DNA of 64,000 nt from Rhodospirillales bacterium (GTDB lineage Bacteria; Pseudomonadota; Alphaproteobacteria; Rhodospirillales; Defluviicoccaceae), in assembly GCA_016712595.1 (NCBI GenBank), contig JADJQT010000002.1, positions 434,001-498,000 of the forward strand, given 5' to 3'. Position numbers and translations under genes: made by a program. Of the stretch, positions 1-9,706 are shown in pieces; the stretch's first letter is position 1; each line of letters starts with the position of its first letter. Under the pieces are notes generated by a model. It saw only the letters and a program-made list of their open reading frames with translations. It searched no databases and was not told the DNA's origin.

Positions 1-2463
1 GAGGGCCTTGCTGCCAATCTCATCCAGGCGGCTGGTGGTGACGCGGCCAGGGCGAAGTTGAGTTGCGAATCCGAGCTCGCCAAACTGCCGAAGGTCGAGG
101 GCGGCAGCGGGCAGGTGTTCCTGGCGCCGGAAACGGCGCGGCTGTTCGAGCAGGCGGAGCAGATTGCCGAGAAGGCCGGCGATCAGTTCGTGACCGTCGA
201 GCGTATCCTGCTGGCATTGGCCCTCGCTTCCGGAACCCCGCCGGCACGGGTGCTGGCGGACGCGGGCGTTTCGGCTCAGGGACTGAACCGGGCGATCGAG
301 GACGTGCGCAAGGGGCGTACCGCGACCTCGGCCAGTGCGGAGGACAGCTACGATGCCCTGAAGAAGTACGCCCGCGATCTGACGGCCGCCGCCGCCGAGG
401 GCAAGCTCGATCCGGTCATCGGCCGCGACGAGGAAATTCGTCGTACCGTGCAGGTGCTTTCCCGGCGAACAAAGAACAACCCGGTGTTGATCGGCGAAGC
501 CGGTGTCGGCAAGACGGCCATCGTCGAAGGACTGGCGCAGCGCATCGTCAAGGGCGACGTGCCGGAGACGCTGAAGGACAAGCGGTTGATGGTGCTTGAC
601 CTTGGCGCGCTCGTCGCCGGCGCCAAATATCGCGGCGAATTCGAAGAGCGCCTCAAGGCGGTTCTCGCCGAAGTCACCGCCGCCGCGGGGGAAATGATCC
701 TTTTCATCGACGAGTTGCATACGCTGGTCGGCGCCGGGCGGGCGGAAGGCTCGATGGATGCGTCAAACCTATTGAAGCCGGCGCTGGCGCGCGGGGAGAT
801 GCATTGTATCGGCGCGACGACGCTCGACGAGTACCGCAAGCACATCGAGAAGGACGCGGCTCTGGCGCGACGTTTTCAGCCGGTGTTCGTCTCCCAGCCA
901 AGCGTCGAGGACACGATTTCGATTCTGCGCGGTCTGAAAGAGAAATACGAGCTGCATCATGGCGTGCGGATTACCGACGGCGCCATCGTCTCGGCGGCGA
1001 CGCTTTCGGATCGCTATATCACCGACCGCTTTCTCCCCGACAAGGCGATCGATCTGATCGACGAGGCGGCGAGCCGGCTGCGCATGCAGATCGATTCCAA
1101 GCCGGAGGCGATCGATGAGATCGACCGCCGCATCGTCCAGTTCAAGATCGAGCGTGAAGCCTTGAAGAAGGAACACGACAAGGCTTCGAGCGACCGGCTC
1201 GGCAAGCTCGAAAAGGAACTGGCCGACCTTGAGCAGCGCTCCGGCGAGTTGACCGCGCAGTGGCGATCCGAAAAGGATCTGCTGGCGTCGGCGACGAAGC
1301 TGAAGGAGGAACTAGACCAGGCCCGCCTTTCCGTCGAGCGTGCCTTGCGTGAAGGCAAGTACGAGGAAGCCGGCCGCCTGCAGTATTCGGCGATCCCCGA
1401 ACTCGAGCGAAAGTTGAAAGCGGCGGAAGAGGCGGGTCAGCACCGCATACTGGAAGAGGCGGTGACCTCCGAGCACGTCGCCGGCGTTGTCTCGCGGTGG
1501 ACCGGCGTGCCGGTCGACAAGATGCTCGAAGGCGAGCGGGAGAAGCTGCTGGCGATGGAAGACGTGCTCCGGTCCCGCGTCGTCGGTCAGGAGGAGGCGC
1601 TCGTCGCCGTGGCCAACGCCGTGCGCCGGGCGCGGGCCGGCTTGCAGGATCCCAACCGGCCGACCGGCTCGTTTCTCTTCCTTGGTCCCACGGGCGTCGG
1701 CAAGACCGAGCTGTGCAAGGCGCTGGCGTCGTTTCTGTTCGATGACGAGCAGGCGATGGTGCGCATCGATATGTCTGAATACATGGAAAAGCACGCGGTC
1801 GCCCGGCTGATCGGTGCGCCTCCCGGCTACGTCGGCTACGAGGAGGGGGGCGCTTTGACCGAGGCCGTCCGCCGCCGCCCCTATCAGCTCATTCTCTTCG
1901 ACGAGGTGGAAAAGGCCCATCCTGACGTCTTCAATGTCCTGCTTCAGGTGCTCGACGACGGCAGGCTCACCGATGGGCAGGGCCGCACCGTCGACTTTCG
2001 TAATACCCTGATCGTTCTGACCTCCAACCTCGGCGGCGAGATATTGGCGGGACAGGCCGAGGGGCACGATTCGAGCGAGGTGCGCGAGCAGGTGATGGCG
2101 ATCGTCCGGGCGGCGTTCCGGCCGGAGTTCCTCAACCGTCTGGACGAGATCATCTTGTTCCACCGGTTGTTCCCGGAACAGATGGGGGCGATCGTCGAAA
2201 TCCAGCTCGACCGGCTGCGCCGACTTCTCGAAGGACGCAAGATCACCCTCGATCTCGACAAGGCGGCGATCGCATGGCTGGGCAAGTCGGGGTACGATCC
2301 GGTCTATGGCGCCCGGCCACTGAAGCGGATGATCCAGCGCGAGCTGCAGAACCCGTTGGCCAGCCTGATTCTCGAAGGACAGATCAAGGAGGGCGATCGC
2401 GTCCACATCACCGCCGGCGATAATCGACTGGTCATCGAGGCGGTAACGGCGGAGGCGGCCTGA
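1..2463 (+). CDS. clpB: Chaperone ClpB, 5'-truncated by the window edge
   Basis: ATP-dependent disaggregase of the Hsp100 family, which works with DnaK/DnaJ to pull apart aggregated proteins in the cytoplasm. The reading frame is open from base 1, and its first codons (EGLAANLIQAAGGDAARAKL) already match the ClpB N domain, so about 45 residues lie outside the window; an apparent TTG start at 58 is not the real one. Visible parts: Clp N repeat, first AAA+ module with Walker A GEAGVGKT (codon about 165), the coiled-coil middle domain (roughly codons 380-500, rich in E, K, R), and a second AAA+ module with GPTGVGKTE (about codon 562) and the family motif GAPPGYVGYEEGG. The coiled-coil middle domain separates ClpB from ClpA and ClpC. 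No partner gene is adjacent. Confidence 0.97.
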   Translation, partial: EGLAANLIQAAGGDAARAKLSCESELAKLPKVEGGSGQVFLAPETARLFEQAEQIAEKAGDQFVTVERILLALALASGTPPARVLADAGVSAQGLNRAIEDVRKGRTATSASAEDSYDALKKYARDLTAAAAEGKLDPVIGRDEEIRRTVQVLSRRTKNNPVLIGEAGVGKTAIVEGLAQRIVKGDVPETLKDKRLMVLDLGALVAGAKYRGEFEERLKAVLAEVTAAAGEMILFIDELHTLVGAGRAEGSMDASNLLKPALARGEMHCIGATTLDEYRKHIEKDAALARRFQPVFVSQPSVEDTISILRGLKEKYELHHGVRITDGAIVSAATLSDRYITDRFLPDKAIDLIDEAASRLRMQIDSKPEAIDEIDRRIVQFKIEREALKKEHDKASSDRLGKLEKELADLEQRSGELTAQWRSEKDLLASATKLKEELDQARLSVERALREGKYEEAGRLQYSAIPELERKLKAAEEAGQHRILEEAVTSEHVAGVVSRWTGVPVDKMLEGEREKLLAMEDVLRSRVVGQEEALVAVANAVRRARAGLQDPNRPTGSFLFLGPTGVGKTELCKALASFLFDDEQAMVRIDMSEYMEKHAVARLIGAPPGYVGYEEGGALTEAVRRRPYQLILFDEVEKAHPDVFNVLLQVLDDGRLTDGQGRTVDFRNTLIVLTSNLGGEILAGQAEGHDSSEVREQVMAIVRAAFRPEFLNRLDEIILFHRLFPEQMGAIVEIQLDRLRRLLEGRKITLDLDKAAIAWLGKSGYDPVYGARPLKRMIQRELQNPLASLILEGQIKEGDRVHITAGDNRLVIEAVTAEAA

Positions 2464-2619
2464 GGGGCGGTCCGGACGGAGAGGGCTAACGGAGAGCGGT
2501 TCGGGAGTCGTCCTGTGCCCTCCAAGCCTTCCCTAACCGGCGCGAGGCGGCCTCAGTCGCGCCTGGTTCGGCTCTCACCTGGAAACGACGAACCAGGCTC
2601 CCCGGCGAGGCCGCTGCGG

Positions 2620-2636
2620 CCTGCGGGGCCCGCAGG
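2620..2636. terminator. Hairpin between clpB and the glycosidase-like gene
   Basis: Perfect 8-bp inverted repeat, CCTGCGGG and CCCGCAGG around a single G, lying between the convergent ends of clpB and the secreted glycosidase gene. There is no T-tract, so a role in ending either transcript is inferred from position only. Confidence 0.35.
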
Positions 2637-2706
2637 AAGCGGGCACCCGCAGACGACGGCGCGGCGCGACCGCGACGGAAGGAAGCGGCGCTCTGAGGCT
2701 ATGACG

Positions 2707-4101
2707 CTACGAGGCTATGAAGTCGCAAGATAACGATAGCTTTGGTACCGGTACGCCCGCAGGAACAATCTCGAGAACTTCGACGTAATCGCGAATGTTC
2801 AAGTCAATCGAAGTTGGATTTGATCGGGTTTTAACCGGGGTATCGCGCGACCAGAGGTAGTTCGACGTCGGATCGGCAGGTAGATAGTGCCTGACAAGCT
2901 GGATGTTCGTATTGAACTTCAATGTCGCCGCCTGCGGGGCGTTGACGATCTGGCCGGATTTTTCGAAACCTTGCCGTTCCTGCCAGAGGACAAGGTAAAA
3001 AGCGCCATTTGATTTTTGTAACAACACCGTCCGTACGTCCGCCAGATCTCCAGTCAGGGTATAATTGAGCGACTTTGTCGAGAAGGTCCACGTACTATCA
3101 CATAGCACGTGCATAAGATTACGAACGGCGTAAAAGCGTCCCTTGCGCTCGAGGCCGTAACTCATCAGCCCGAAATGCGCCCCTGTAATTGTTTTCGCCG
3201 GATTATCGGATGGGTCGAGAAGCTGATAGATAAACATCCGTGCGATTTGCGGGTTTGTGAAGGATGACAACATCGTTCGCGGCAGGTACTTGATCGCTGT
3301 TGCCTCGTCGACGTACTGAGCACCGGAGTTGCTCGCCGTGTGATACCCCGTCTCGGTGACGACGAACCGGGTTCCGGGAATAGACGGTGCTGCCGCCGGC
3401 AAAGCCCAATCCGCTTTTTCTTCGAATCCCAAGTAGTTTGGATAGATGTGTATTCCGCCGATGTCGGCGATCGAGGAATAATTTCCGATCATTGAATAAT
3501 AGTAGTCGATATTGGGCCCTGCCATTGTTGGCCCAATAACGGGAATATTATTCAGTTTTGGATCGGATCTCACCCTGGAGTAGAGGTTTCCCTGAAATGA
3601 ACGCAGGGCCGTAGGCCAGTCCTTTATGCCATAATCTCGTTCGAGAATATTGTATTCGTTCGGTCCCTCAAGCGCGACAACCGCCTGCGTGCCAAGCATC
3701 GACTTGATCCGGTCAAGTTCAGGCTGGATTCCGCTGGGGTCGAGCCGGCTGTTTCGCCCGCTGCCCGTGCGGGTATCGACGACTCCGGTCAACTTGACTC
3801 CCAAGGTCTGATACAGGTCTTTGAACGTCTGCATCGCGGCGGTGTTGCCAACGTCGTCGCGGATGTGGTGAATGCCGAGTTCGTCGAGGGCTGCCTTCAC
3901 CTTGCCATATTGCGTCCGGTAGACCGAGTTGCCCCAGGCGAAATGCGAGGCGACGCCGATCGAATTGACAAATTGCTTGGCTGGCTTCGCGGCCACGGCC
4001 GCAGCGTACGCGTCGGTCGGTGACGATGCGTAGAACGACGCAAGCGCGAACATAACGATAGGTAAAGCCCACCCCCGGGGCCTCAAGGTCCAGTCGTTCA
4101 T
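2707..4101 (-). CDS. Secreted glycoside-hydrolase-like protein (clan GH-A type)
   Basis: Predicted exported protein of 464 residues. The ATG at 4101 is chosen over one 17 codons upstream because GGAG sits 6 bases before it and it opens a signal peptide (hydrophobic WALPIVMFALASFYASS, likely cleavage near residue 33). Two acidic motifs have the spacing of clan GH-A glycosidases: ALEGPNEYN with Glu149 as candidate acid/base, and FVVTETGYHT with Glu250 as candidate nucleophile, about 100 residues apart. The IGVASHFAW stretch near the mature N terminus resembles the start of a TIM barrel. Substrate and exact family (GH39- or GH5-like) cannot be told from the sequence. It stands alone, convergent with clpB and divergent from pntAA, which gives no functional clue. 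Confidence 0.7.
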   Translation of the reverse strand: MNDWTLRPRGWALPIVMFALASFYASSPTDAYAAAVAAKPAKQFVNSIGVASHFAWGNSVYRTQYGKVKAALDELGIHHIRDDVGNTAAMQTFKDLYQTLGVKLTGVVDTRTGSGRNSRLDPSGIQPELDRIKSMLGTQAVVALEGPNEYNILERDYGIKDWPTALRSFQGNLYSRVRSDPKLNNIPVIGPTMAGPNIDYYYSMIGNYSSIADIGGIHIYPNYLGFEEKADWALPAAAPSIPGTRFVVTETGYHTASNSGAQYVDEATAIKYLPRTMLSSFTNPQIARMFIYQLLDPSDNPAKTITGAHFGLMSYGLERKGRFYAVRNLMHVLCDSTWTFSTKSLNYTLTGDLADVRTVLLQKSNGAFYLVLWQERQGFEKSGQIVNAPQAATLKFNTNIQLVRHYLPADPTSNYLWSRDTPVKTRSNPTSIDLNIRDYVEVLEIVPAGVPVPKLSLSCDFIAS

Positions 4102-4681
4102 AGAGATCTCCAAGTCTTTGAGCACTTTGGTTAGTTTTCTAAGTTTCGCCACGCGTTTGATGATAAAAATGTGGCCAGTTTATGGTTGCTGTCCCTCGAA
4201 CGCTGCAAAGCAACCGACCTTGTGTCAACACAGAGATCATGACAATTTTGTTTATCGTGGTTTTATTACTTTCTTTCTACCAATAATCGAAAATCATCAT
4301 TGATTACATCAATAAGCTGCGACCACGTCGCAAAAAATGGATCTCGCGATCGCAAAAGCATGAATTTGTTTTTGTGAAAATTGCGTGGCGACTCGGCGCC
4401 GCAGGAATTTTACGTGATGATGACATCCATTCCTTGAACAGGCATGAGTGAAAGACTCGAAATATGGGGCAATCGCACTTTTTCGCCATAATTTTGCCTG
4501 AAAGCTTCTGCAGCGCGGACGAAAGCGGTGGCAGCTCTCATTCGCCGACCTCGCCCGCGTGCCGCCGCACAGACGCGCGAAACCGCCACGCGGGAGCCGA
4601 CAGGCAACGCTTGTGCCGCGCTCATCAACCGTGCATAAACGGCCCACAAAATGACCAACGACAAATGCGGGGGAATCCCAC
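4102..4681. other. Non-coding gap before pntAA
   Basis: About 580 bases between the divergent glycosidase-like gene and pntAA. The stretch 4130-4400 is clearly more A/T-rich than its surroundings. No convincing protein, RNA gene or exact sigma-70 promoter was found; both divergent promoters should lie here. Confidence 0.5.
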
Positions 4682-5833
4682 ATGAAAATTGCCGTTCCTA
4701 GGGAGCGCTTTCCCGGCGAGACGCGGGTTGCGACATCGCCTGACGTGGTCAAGAAGTTCGCGGGATTGGGACTGGACGTCATCATCGAAACCGGCGCGGG
4801 AGAAGACTCCGCGATCACGGACGACGAGTTCCGGGGAGCTGGCGCGACGATCGCCAGCGACGAGGCCGCGGCGTTGCAGGACGCCGATGTCGTCCTCAAG
4901 GTCCAGCGGCCCTTGATCGAAGGTGCCCTTAATGAGGTCTCGCTCATCAAGCCGGGTGCCGTTCTCATCGCGTATCTCGCGGCGCTCACCCATCCCGATG
5001 AAGTCGCGGCTTACGCAAAGGCAGGGCTGACCACTTTTGCCTTGGAATTGATGCCCCGCATCTCGCGCGCCCAGTCGATGGACGTGCTGTCGTCGCAGAA
5101 CAACCTCGCCGGGTACAAGGCGGTGATCGACGGCGCCACGGAGTTCGGAAGCGCCTTTCCGATGATGATGACCGCGGCCGGTACGGTGCCACCAGCCAAG
5201 GTGTTCATCATGGGCGTGGGCGTTGCCGGGTTGCAGGCGATCGCTACGGCCAAGCGCCTCGGCGCCGTGGTCACGGCGACCGACGTGCGCTCCGCGACCA
5301 AGGAGCAGGTGGAGAGCCTCGGCGGCAAGTTCATCATGGTCGATGAAGCGTCGATGAAGGACGCGGAGACGTCCGGCGGGTATGCCAAAGAGATGTCCGA
5401 AGACTTCAAGAAGCGGCAGGCTCAGGTTGTCGCCGATCACATCAAGAAGCAGGACGTGGTCATCACCACGGCGTTGATCCCCGGCAAGCGTGCGCCGATC
5501 CTCGTGACCGAGGAGATGCTTAACAGCATGAAGCCGGGTTCGGTGATCGTCGATCTGGCCGCGGACGCCGGCGGGAATTGCGCGCTCACTGAACCGGGGA
5601 CGGTCGTGGTGAAGAACGGCGTCAAGATCGTCGGTCACACGAACGTGCCGGCGCGCCTGCCGAAGGACGCAACGGCACTCTTCGCTCGCAACATCTTCAA
5701 TTTCCTCGCGCCCCACGTCGACAAGGACTCAAAGTCGCTGAACTTCAAGTGGGATGACGAAACCGTGCAAGGGACACTCGTGACCCGTGATGGGCAGGTG
5801 GTGAACCCGATGCTGGCAGGGGAGGCCAAGTGA
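4682..5833 (+). CDS. pntAA: NAD(P) transhydrogenase subunit alpha part 1 (NAD-binding domain dI)
   Basis: Soluble NAD(H)-binding component of the proton-translocating transhydrogenase, which uses the proton gradient to reduce NADP+ with NADH at the inner membrane. At 383 residues it has the usual length of a separate PntAA. The N terminus MKIAVPRERFPGETRVA is typical of the family, and the Rossmann turn IMGVGVAGLQAIATAKRLG is present. The membrane part lies in the next gene, so this is the split alpha subunit known from Rhodospirillum rather than the fused E. coli PntA. First gene of pntAA-pntAB-pntB; its stop codon lies just before the ATG of pntAB. NADPH from this enzyme could supply nitrogen fixation and biosynthesis, though nothing here shows co-regulation. 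Confidence 0.96.
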   Translation: MKIAVPRERFPGETRVATSPDVVKKFAGLGLDVIIETGAGEDSAITDDEFRGAGATIASDEAAALQDADVVLKVQRPLIEGALNEVSLIKPGAVLIAYLAALTHPDEVAAYAKAGLTTFALELMPRISRAQSMDVLSSQNNLAGYKAVIDGATEFGSAFPMMMTAAGTVPPAKVFIMGVGVAGLQAIATAKRLGAVVTATDVRSATKEQVESLGGKFIMVDEASMKDAETSGGYAKEMSEDFKKRQAQVVADHIKKQDVVITTALIPGKRAPILVTEEMLNSMKPGSVIVDLAADAGGNCALTEPGTVVVKNGVKIVGHTNVPARLPKDATALFARNIFNFLAPHVDKDSKSLNFKWDDETVQGTLVTRDGQVVNPMLAGEAK

Positions 5834-5835
5834 AC

Positions 5836-6252
5836 ATGGAGCATTCAACCATTGTCGATCAGGCCGTGAACCTCGCCAACGAGGCGGCCCGGTTGGCGGA
5901 GCAGGCGGGGCAACTCGCCGTTGCCGCCACGCAGATGGCGGCCCCGGAAGCGGCGGCCAGTGGCGGCGGCCATTTTCTCGCCCTGTTCACCGTGTTCGTG
6001 CTGGCGGTGTTCGTCGGCTTCTATGTCGTCTGGAGCGTCACACCGGCGCTGCACTCGCCGCTGATGAGCGTCACCAACGCCATTTCCTCGGTCATCATCG
6101 TCGGCGGTCTGCTCGCCGCCGGGCCGGCAACCTTCGATTTCTCGAAGGTGATGGGATTCTTCGCCGTGATCCTCGCCTCGGTCAACATCTTCGGCGGCTT
6201 CATCGTCACCCAGCGAATGCTGGCGATGTTCAAGAAAAAAGTCCGGAAATAG
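5836..6252 (+). CDS. pntAB: NAD(P) transhydrogenase subunit alpha part 2 (membrane)
   Basis: Small membrane subunit of the transhydrogenase, part of the proton channel domain dII. About 138 residues with three to four hydrophobic segments (FLALFTVFVLAVFVGFYVV, then SSVIIVGGLLAAGPATF, then FFAVILASVNIFGGFIV) and a basic C terminus FKKKVRK. The ATG at 5836 is preferred, with GGAGG ten bases upstream; a GTG at 5830 overlapping the pntAA stop is possible but sits only four bases from that site. The N terminus before the first membrane segment is rich in Ala, Glu and Gln and probably amphipathic. Twelve bases separate it from pntB, so the three genes form one operon. Confidence 0.93.
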   Translation: MEHSTIVDQAVNLANEAARLAEQAGQLAVAATQMAAPEAAASGGGHFLALFTVFVLAVFVGFYVVWSVTPALHSPLMSVTNAISSVIIVGGLLAAGPATFDFSKVMGFFAVILASVNIFGGFIVTQRMLAMFKKKVRK

Positions 6253-6264
6253 GGGGTCGGGACA

Positions 6265-7662
6265 ATGACAGAAAATCTGACCGGCTTTCTCTATCTCATT
6301 GCGGCGGTTCTGTTCATCCTCGCTTTGCGTGGTCTGAGCAATCCCGAGACGTCGCGTCAAGGCAACATCTTCGGTATTGCCGGCATGGTCATCGCCGTCG
6401 GCACGACGCTGTTCAGCGCCGGTGTCGTCAGCTACTGGATGATCCTGCTCGGCCTGCTCATCGGCGGTGGCATCGGTGCCGTTGTCGCGTTGCGCATCCA
6501 GATGACGGCGCTGCCGCAGCTGGTCGCGGCGTTCCACAGCCTCGTTGGTCTGGCGGCGGTGTGCGTCGCAACCGCGGCGCTCTACCATCCCGAAGCCTAC
6601 GGCATCGGCTCCGCCGGCAACATCCATGCCGGCAGCCTCGTCGAGATGTCGCTCGGCGTGGCGGTGGGTGCGATCACCTTTTCGGGCTCGATCATTGCCT
6701 TCCTCAAGCTGCAGGGCTTGATGAGCGGCAACCCGATCACCTTTAAGTTCCAGCACCCGCTGAACGCGGTTATCGGCGCGGTCATCGTGCTGTCGATCAT
6801 CTGGTTCTGCGTCAGTGAGGCGTACGCGGCTTACTGGCTGCTGGTGTTCCTCGCCTTCGCCATCGGCTTTTTGATCATCATCCCCATCGGTGGCGCCGAC
6901 ATGCCGGTGGTGGTCTCGATGCTCAACTCGTACTCGGGCTGGGCGGCGGCCGGTATCGGCTTCACCCTCGGCAACCCGGCTCTGGTGATCACCGGTGCTC
7001 TCGTCGGTTCGTCGGGCGCCATCCTCAGCTACATCATGTGCAAGGGGATGAACCGCTCGATCTTCAACGTGCTTCTCGGCGGCTTCGGCGGCGAGGGTGC
7101 GGTACCGGGGGCGGCGGCTGGCGGTGGTCGCGATCGCTCGGTGAAGTCGGGCTCGGCCGACGATGCGGCGTTCATCATGAAGAACGCCTCGAAGGTGATC
7201 GTCGTCCCCGGCTATGGCATGGCGGTGGCCCAGGCCCAGCATGCCCTGCGCGAGATGGCCGACAAGCTCAAGGCCGAGGGCGTCGAGGTCAAGTACGCCA
7301 TTCACCCGGTGGCGGGACGTATGCCGGGCCACATGAACGTGCTCCTTGCCGAGGCCAACGTGCCGTACGAGGACGTCTTCGAGCTCGAGGAAATCAACCA
7401 CGAGTTCTCAACCTGCGACGTCGCCTACGTCATCGGCGCCAACGACACCACCAACCCCTCGGCGCGCACTGACAAGTCGTCGCCGATCTATGGGATGCCC
7501 ATCCTCGACGTCGACAAGGCCGGCACGACCCTGTTCGTCAAGCGCTCGATGGCCTCGGGTTACGCCGGCGTCGATAACCCGCTGTTCTTCGCCGACAAGA
7601 CGATGATGCTGTTCGGCGATGCCAAGAAGATGACCGAAGAGATCGTCCAGGCACTCGGCTGA
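6265..7662 (+). CDS. pntB: NAD(P) transhydrogenase subunit beta
   Basis: Beta subunit, 465 residues: an N-terminal half of eight to nine membrane helices (domain dII, proton channel) followed by the NADP(H)-binding domain dIII. The dIII signature is visible as VPGYGMAVAQAQHALREM, with HPVAGRMPGHMNVLLAEA and a GANDTTNPSA loop further on, all typical of the NADP site. Normal length, no disruption. It is the last gene of the operon and is followed, 28 bases after the stop, by a strong hairpin with a T-rich tail. Together with pntAA and pntAB it makes a complete enzyme. Confidence 0.97.
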   Translation: MTENLTGFLYLIAAVLFILALRGLSNPETSRQGNIFGIAGMVIAVGTTLFSAGVVSYWMILLGLLIGGGIGAVVALRIQMTALPQLVAAFHSLVGLAAVCVATAALYHPEAYGIGSAGNIHAGSLVEMSLGVAVGAITFSGSIIAFLKLQGLMSGNPITFKFQHPLNAVIGAVIVLSIIWFCVSEAYAAYWLLVFLAFAIGFLIIIPIGGADMPVVVSMLNSYSGWAAAGIGFTLGNPALVITGALVGSSGAILSYIMCKGMNRSIFNVLLGGFGGEGAVPGAAAGGGRDRSVKSGSADDAAFIMKNASKVIVVPGYGMAVAQAQHALREMADKLKAEGVEVKYAIHPVAGRMPGHMNVLLAEANVPYEDVFELEEINHEFSTCDVAYVIGANDTTNPSARTDKSSPIYGMPILDVDKAGTTLFVKRSMASGYAGVDNPLFFADKTMMLFGDAKKMTEEIVQALG

Positions 7663-7690
7663 TCGCGGCAGGTTCTGCTGCATCATCTCC

Positions 7691-7718
7691 AAGGGGGGCC
7701 TTATGGCCCCCCTTTCTT
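7691..7718 (+). terminator. Intrinsic terminator of pntAA-pntAB-pntB
   Basis: Perfect 10-bp stem, AAGGGGGGCC and GGCCCCCCTT around a TTAT loop, running into TTTCTT. It is the clearest Rho-independent terminator in the window and follows the pntB stop by 28 bases. The opposite strand has only a weak T-tail, so it mainly serves the plus strand. Confidence 0.85.
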
Positions 7719-7802
7719 ATGCGCCGAGCCGCAGGCGATGGTGAACGCTGTCCACCTCGTCTGAGGGTCCGCCGGCCGCGACCAGCCGCGCGGCGGTGCG
7801 GA

Positions 7803-9482
7803 TCAGGCCGCCTGAACGCTGGCGACGAAACTGTCGACGGCATCGTGCAGACGGTCCGCCTGCTCGCCGAGGCTGCGGGCGACGCGAAGCGTCTGGCTTG
7901 CCGCCACGCCCGAGGTCTCGGCACTAGCGCTGACCCCGGCGATGCTGCGGGAGACCTCCTGGGTGCCGCCGGCCGCTTCGCGCACGCTGCGGGCGATTTC
8001 CGAGGTCGTCGTCCGCTGCTGCTCAGTGGCGCTGGCGATCGTTCCCGAGATGGTGTCGAGTTCCTCGATGATCCGCCCAATCGAGCGAATGGCGTCGACC
8101 GCGTGGCGGGTTGCCTCTTGCATCGCCGCGATCTGGGTCTCGATGTCCTTGGTGGCGCTGGCCGTCTGGTTGGCGAGGGTCTTGACCTCGCTTGCCACCA
8201 CCGCAAAGCCCTTGCCGGCCTCGCCGGCGCGCGCAGCCTCGATGGTGGCGTTGAGCGCCAGGAGGTTGGTCTGGGCGGCGATGTCGTTGATGAGGTTGAC
8301 GACGGCGCCGATCTTCTCGCCGGCCGCCGCCAGCGCCTGGACGGTCTCGTCGGTTCGCCGTACCGCCCCGGCCGCGTCGCGGGCGATCGCCGCCGATTTG
8401 GTCATCTGCTCGACGACGTTGCTGATCGAGGCGGAAAGCTCCTCGGCGGCCCCGGCCACCGTCTGCACGTTGGCGGTTGCCTGCTCCGAGGCCAAGGAGA
8501 CACTCACTGCCTGCTGGCCGGTCTCTTCGACCGCACCGGCGACGGTGTTGGCCTCCGCCTCGACCGCGGAAGCTCCCTCGGAGACGGTGCGCATCACCTC
8601 GGCAATCTGGCGCTCGAAGCCGGCGATCAGATTGTCGAGACGGTGGGCGCGCGCCGCCTTGGCCTCCTCGGCATTGCGCAGCGCTGCGGCCGCAGCCGCG
8701 GCTTCGCCCATCCGGCTCTTCAGCAAGGCGACGGCTCGCGCCATGTCGCCGACCTCGTCATGCCGGTCGGTGTGAAGAACCGGCGCATCGAGGTTGTTGT
8801 CCGCGAGCGCCAGCAGCGAGGTGCGCAGGCAGCTCATCGGCCGGGTGATGCCGCGGGTCAGCGGCACAGCCAACAGAGCGAGCAGCGCCGCTAGCCCCGC
8901 AGCCCAGATGCCGGCGGAGATCAGGCGATCGACGAAGATCTCATCGACGTCGTCAATGTAGACGCCCGAGCCGATCATCCATTGCCAGGGCTCGAATCCG
9001 GCCGCGTAGGCAAGCTTCGGGGACGGCGTATCCTTGCCGATGCGCGGGTTCAGAAAGTTCACGAAACCGCCGCCGCCCTTCGCCGCCGCGATCAGCGCGA
9101 CGTTGAACTCGACGCCGTTGGGGTCTTTGAGATGGAGGAGATTCTTGCCCTCGTTATCCGGCTTGCGGCCGTGGACCTGGTTGACGCCGTCGTAGCGGTA
9201 GACGAAGAAGTAGTCCTCGTTGCCGTAGCGCATCGTCCGTAGCAGCGCTTTCGCCTGGTCCTGCGCCTGAGCCTCGGTTATCCGCCCCGCCGCCGCCTCG
9301 TCGGCCAGCGCCTTGACGGCGGAAAGCGCGGTTTCGACCTCGCCTCGCAGCGCCGTCTGCCGCTCGGCCATGAGCGTGCCGCGCAACGCCCAGAGCTGCA
9401 CGCCGAAGACGCAGATACAACAAACGGCCGACAGCCCGAGCAGGGCGAACAGCCGCCGGGAGATGGTCAATTTGATGGCCAT
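7803..9482 (-). CDS. Methyl-accepting chemotaxis protein with single Cache sensor
   Basis: Membrane chemoreceptor of 559 residues that would signal through CheA/CheW. Order of parts: membrane helix 1 (about 8-32), a periplasmic single-Cache sensor (about 35-185; MRYGNEDYFFVYRYDG and WQWMIGSGVYIDDVD are typical), helix 2 (about 190-212), HAMP linker, and a cytoplasmic signalling domain whose hairpin tip reads NLLALNATIEAARAGE followed by GKGFAVVASEVK. An AGGAG site precedes the ATG at 9482. The ligand is unknown; single-Cache receptors often sense small organic acids. No che genes are nearby, so this is an orphan receptor. Its 3' end faces the pnt operon terminator. Confidence 0.93.
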   Translation of the reverse strand: MAIKLTISRRLFALLGLSAVCCICVFGVQLWALRGTLMAERQTALRGEVETALSAVKALADEAAAGRITEAQAQDQAKALLRTMRYGNEDYFFVYRYDGVNQVHGRKPDNEGKNLLHLKDPNGVEFNVALIAAAKGGGGFVNFLNPRIGKDTPSPKLAYAAGFEPWQWMIGSGVYIDDVDEIFVDRLISAGIWAAGLAALLALLAVPLTRGITRPMSCLRTSLLALADNNLDAPVLHTDRHDEVGDMARAVALLKSRMGEAAAAAAALRNAEEAKAARAHRLDNLIAGFERQIAEVMRTVSEGASAVEAEANTVAGAVEETGQQAVSVSLASEQATANVQTVAGAAEELSASISNVVEQMTKSAAIARDAAGAVRRTDETVQALAAAGEKIGAVVNLINDIAAQTNLLALNATIEAARAGEAGKGFAVVASEVKTLANQTASATKDIETQIAAMQEATRHAVDAIRSIGRIIEELDTISGTIASATEQQRTTTSEIARSVREAAGGTQEVSRSIAGVSASAETSGVAASQTLRVARSLGEQADRLHDAVDSFVASVQAA

Positions 9483-9636
9483 GGGCCACTCCTAAAGGAA
9501 TTGGGGACGGGCGGGCCTGAAGCCGGCCCCGTGCGGGCGAGTATCGCGGCAAATCGTTAAGGCCCGATCAACGCGCTCTGCCCTCCGCGCATGGCAGACT
9601 TGCGCCGGCGGCGCTGCCGACTAGCCCGTGGCCGTG

Positions 9637-9667
9637 TTGACAAAGGCCATAAAATATTTATGGTCAA
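9637..9667 (+). promoter_or_regulatory. Possible promoter/operator before the small ORF at 9707
   Basis: TTGACA at 9637-9642 is followed after 16 bases by TATGGT, a plausible but imperfect sigma-70 promoter. A palindrome, CCATAAA-ATA-TTTATGG (9647-9663), fills the spacer and -10 area, and outer half-sites TTGAC/GTCAA extend the symmetry. This is an operator-like layout; the regulator is unknown. Confidence 0.35.
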
Positions 9668-9706
9668 TTGCGCGAATAATAATGACTCGTAATTGGAGAA
9701 CTAGAC

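Noticed and set aside
2695..2720. Direct repeat of GAGGCTATGA beside the glycosidase stop codon as an insertion footprint
   Set aside because: Ten bases repeated once at a gene end, with no mobile-element sequence around, is too little evidence.
5845..7401. Open frame of 518 codons on the minus strand opposite pntAB/pntB
   Set aside because: It is full of His, Asp, Arg and Gly with no family pattern, no ribosome site, and lies entirely opposite genes of clear identity. It is a product of codon bias in GC-rich DNA.
9637..9667. FNR/FixK-type box (TTGAT-N4-ATCAA)
   Set aside because: The outer half-sites TTGAC/GTCAA are 21 bases apart instead of four, so the site does not fit.
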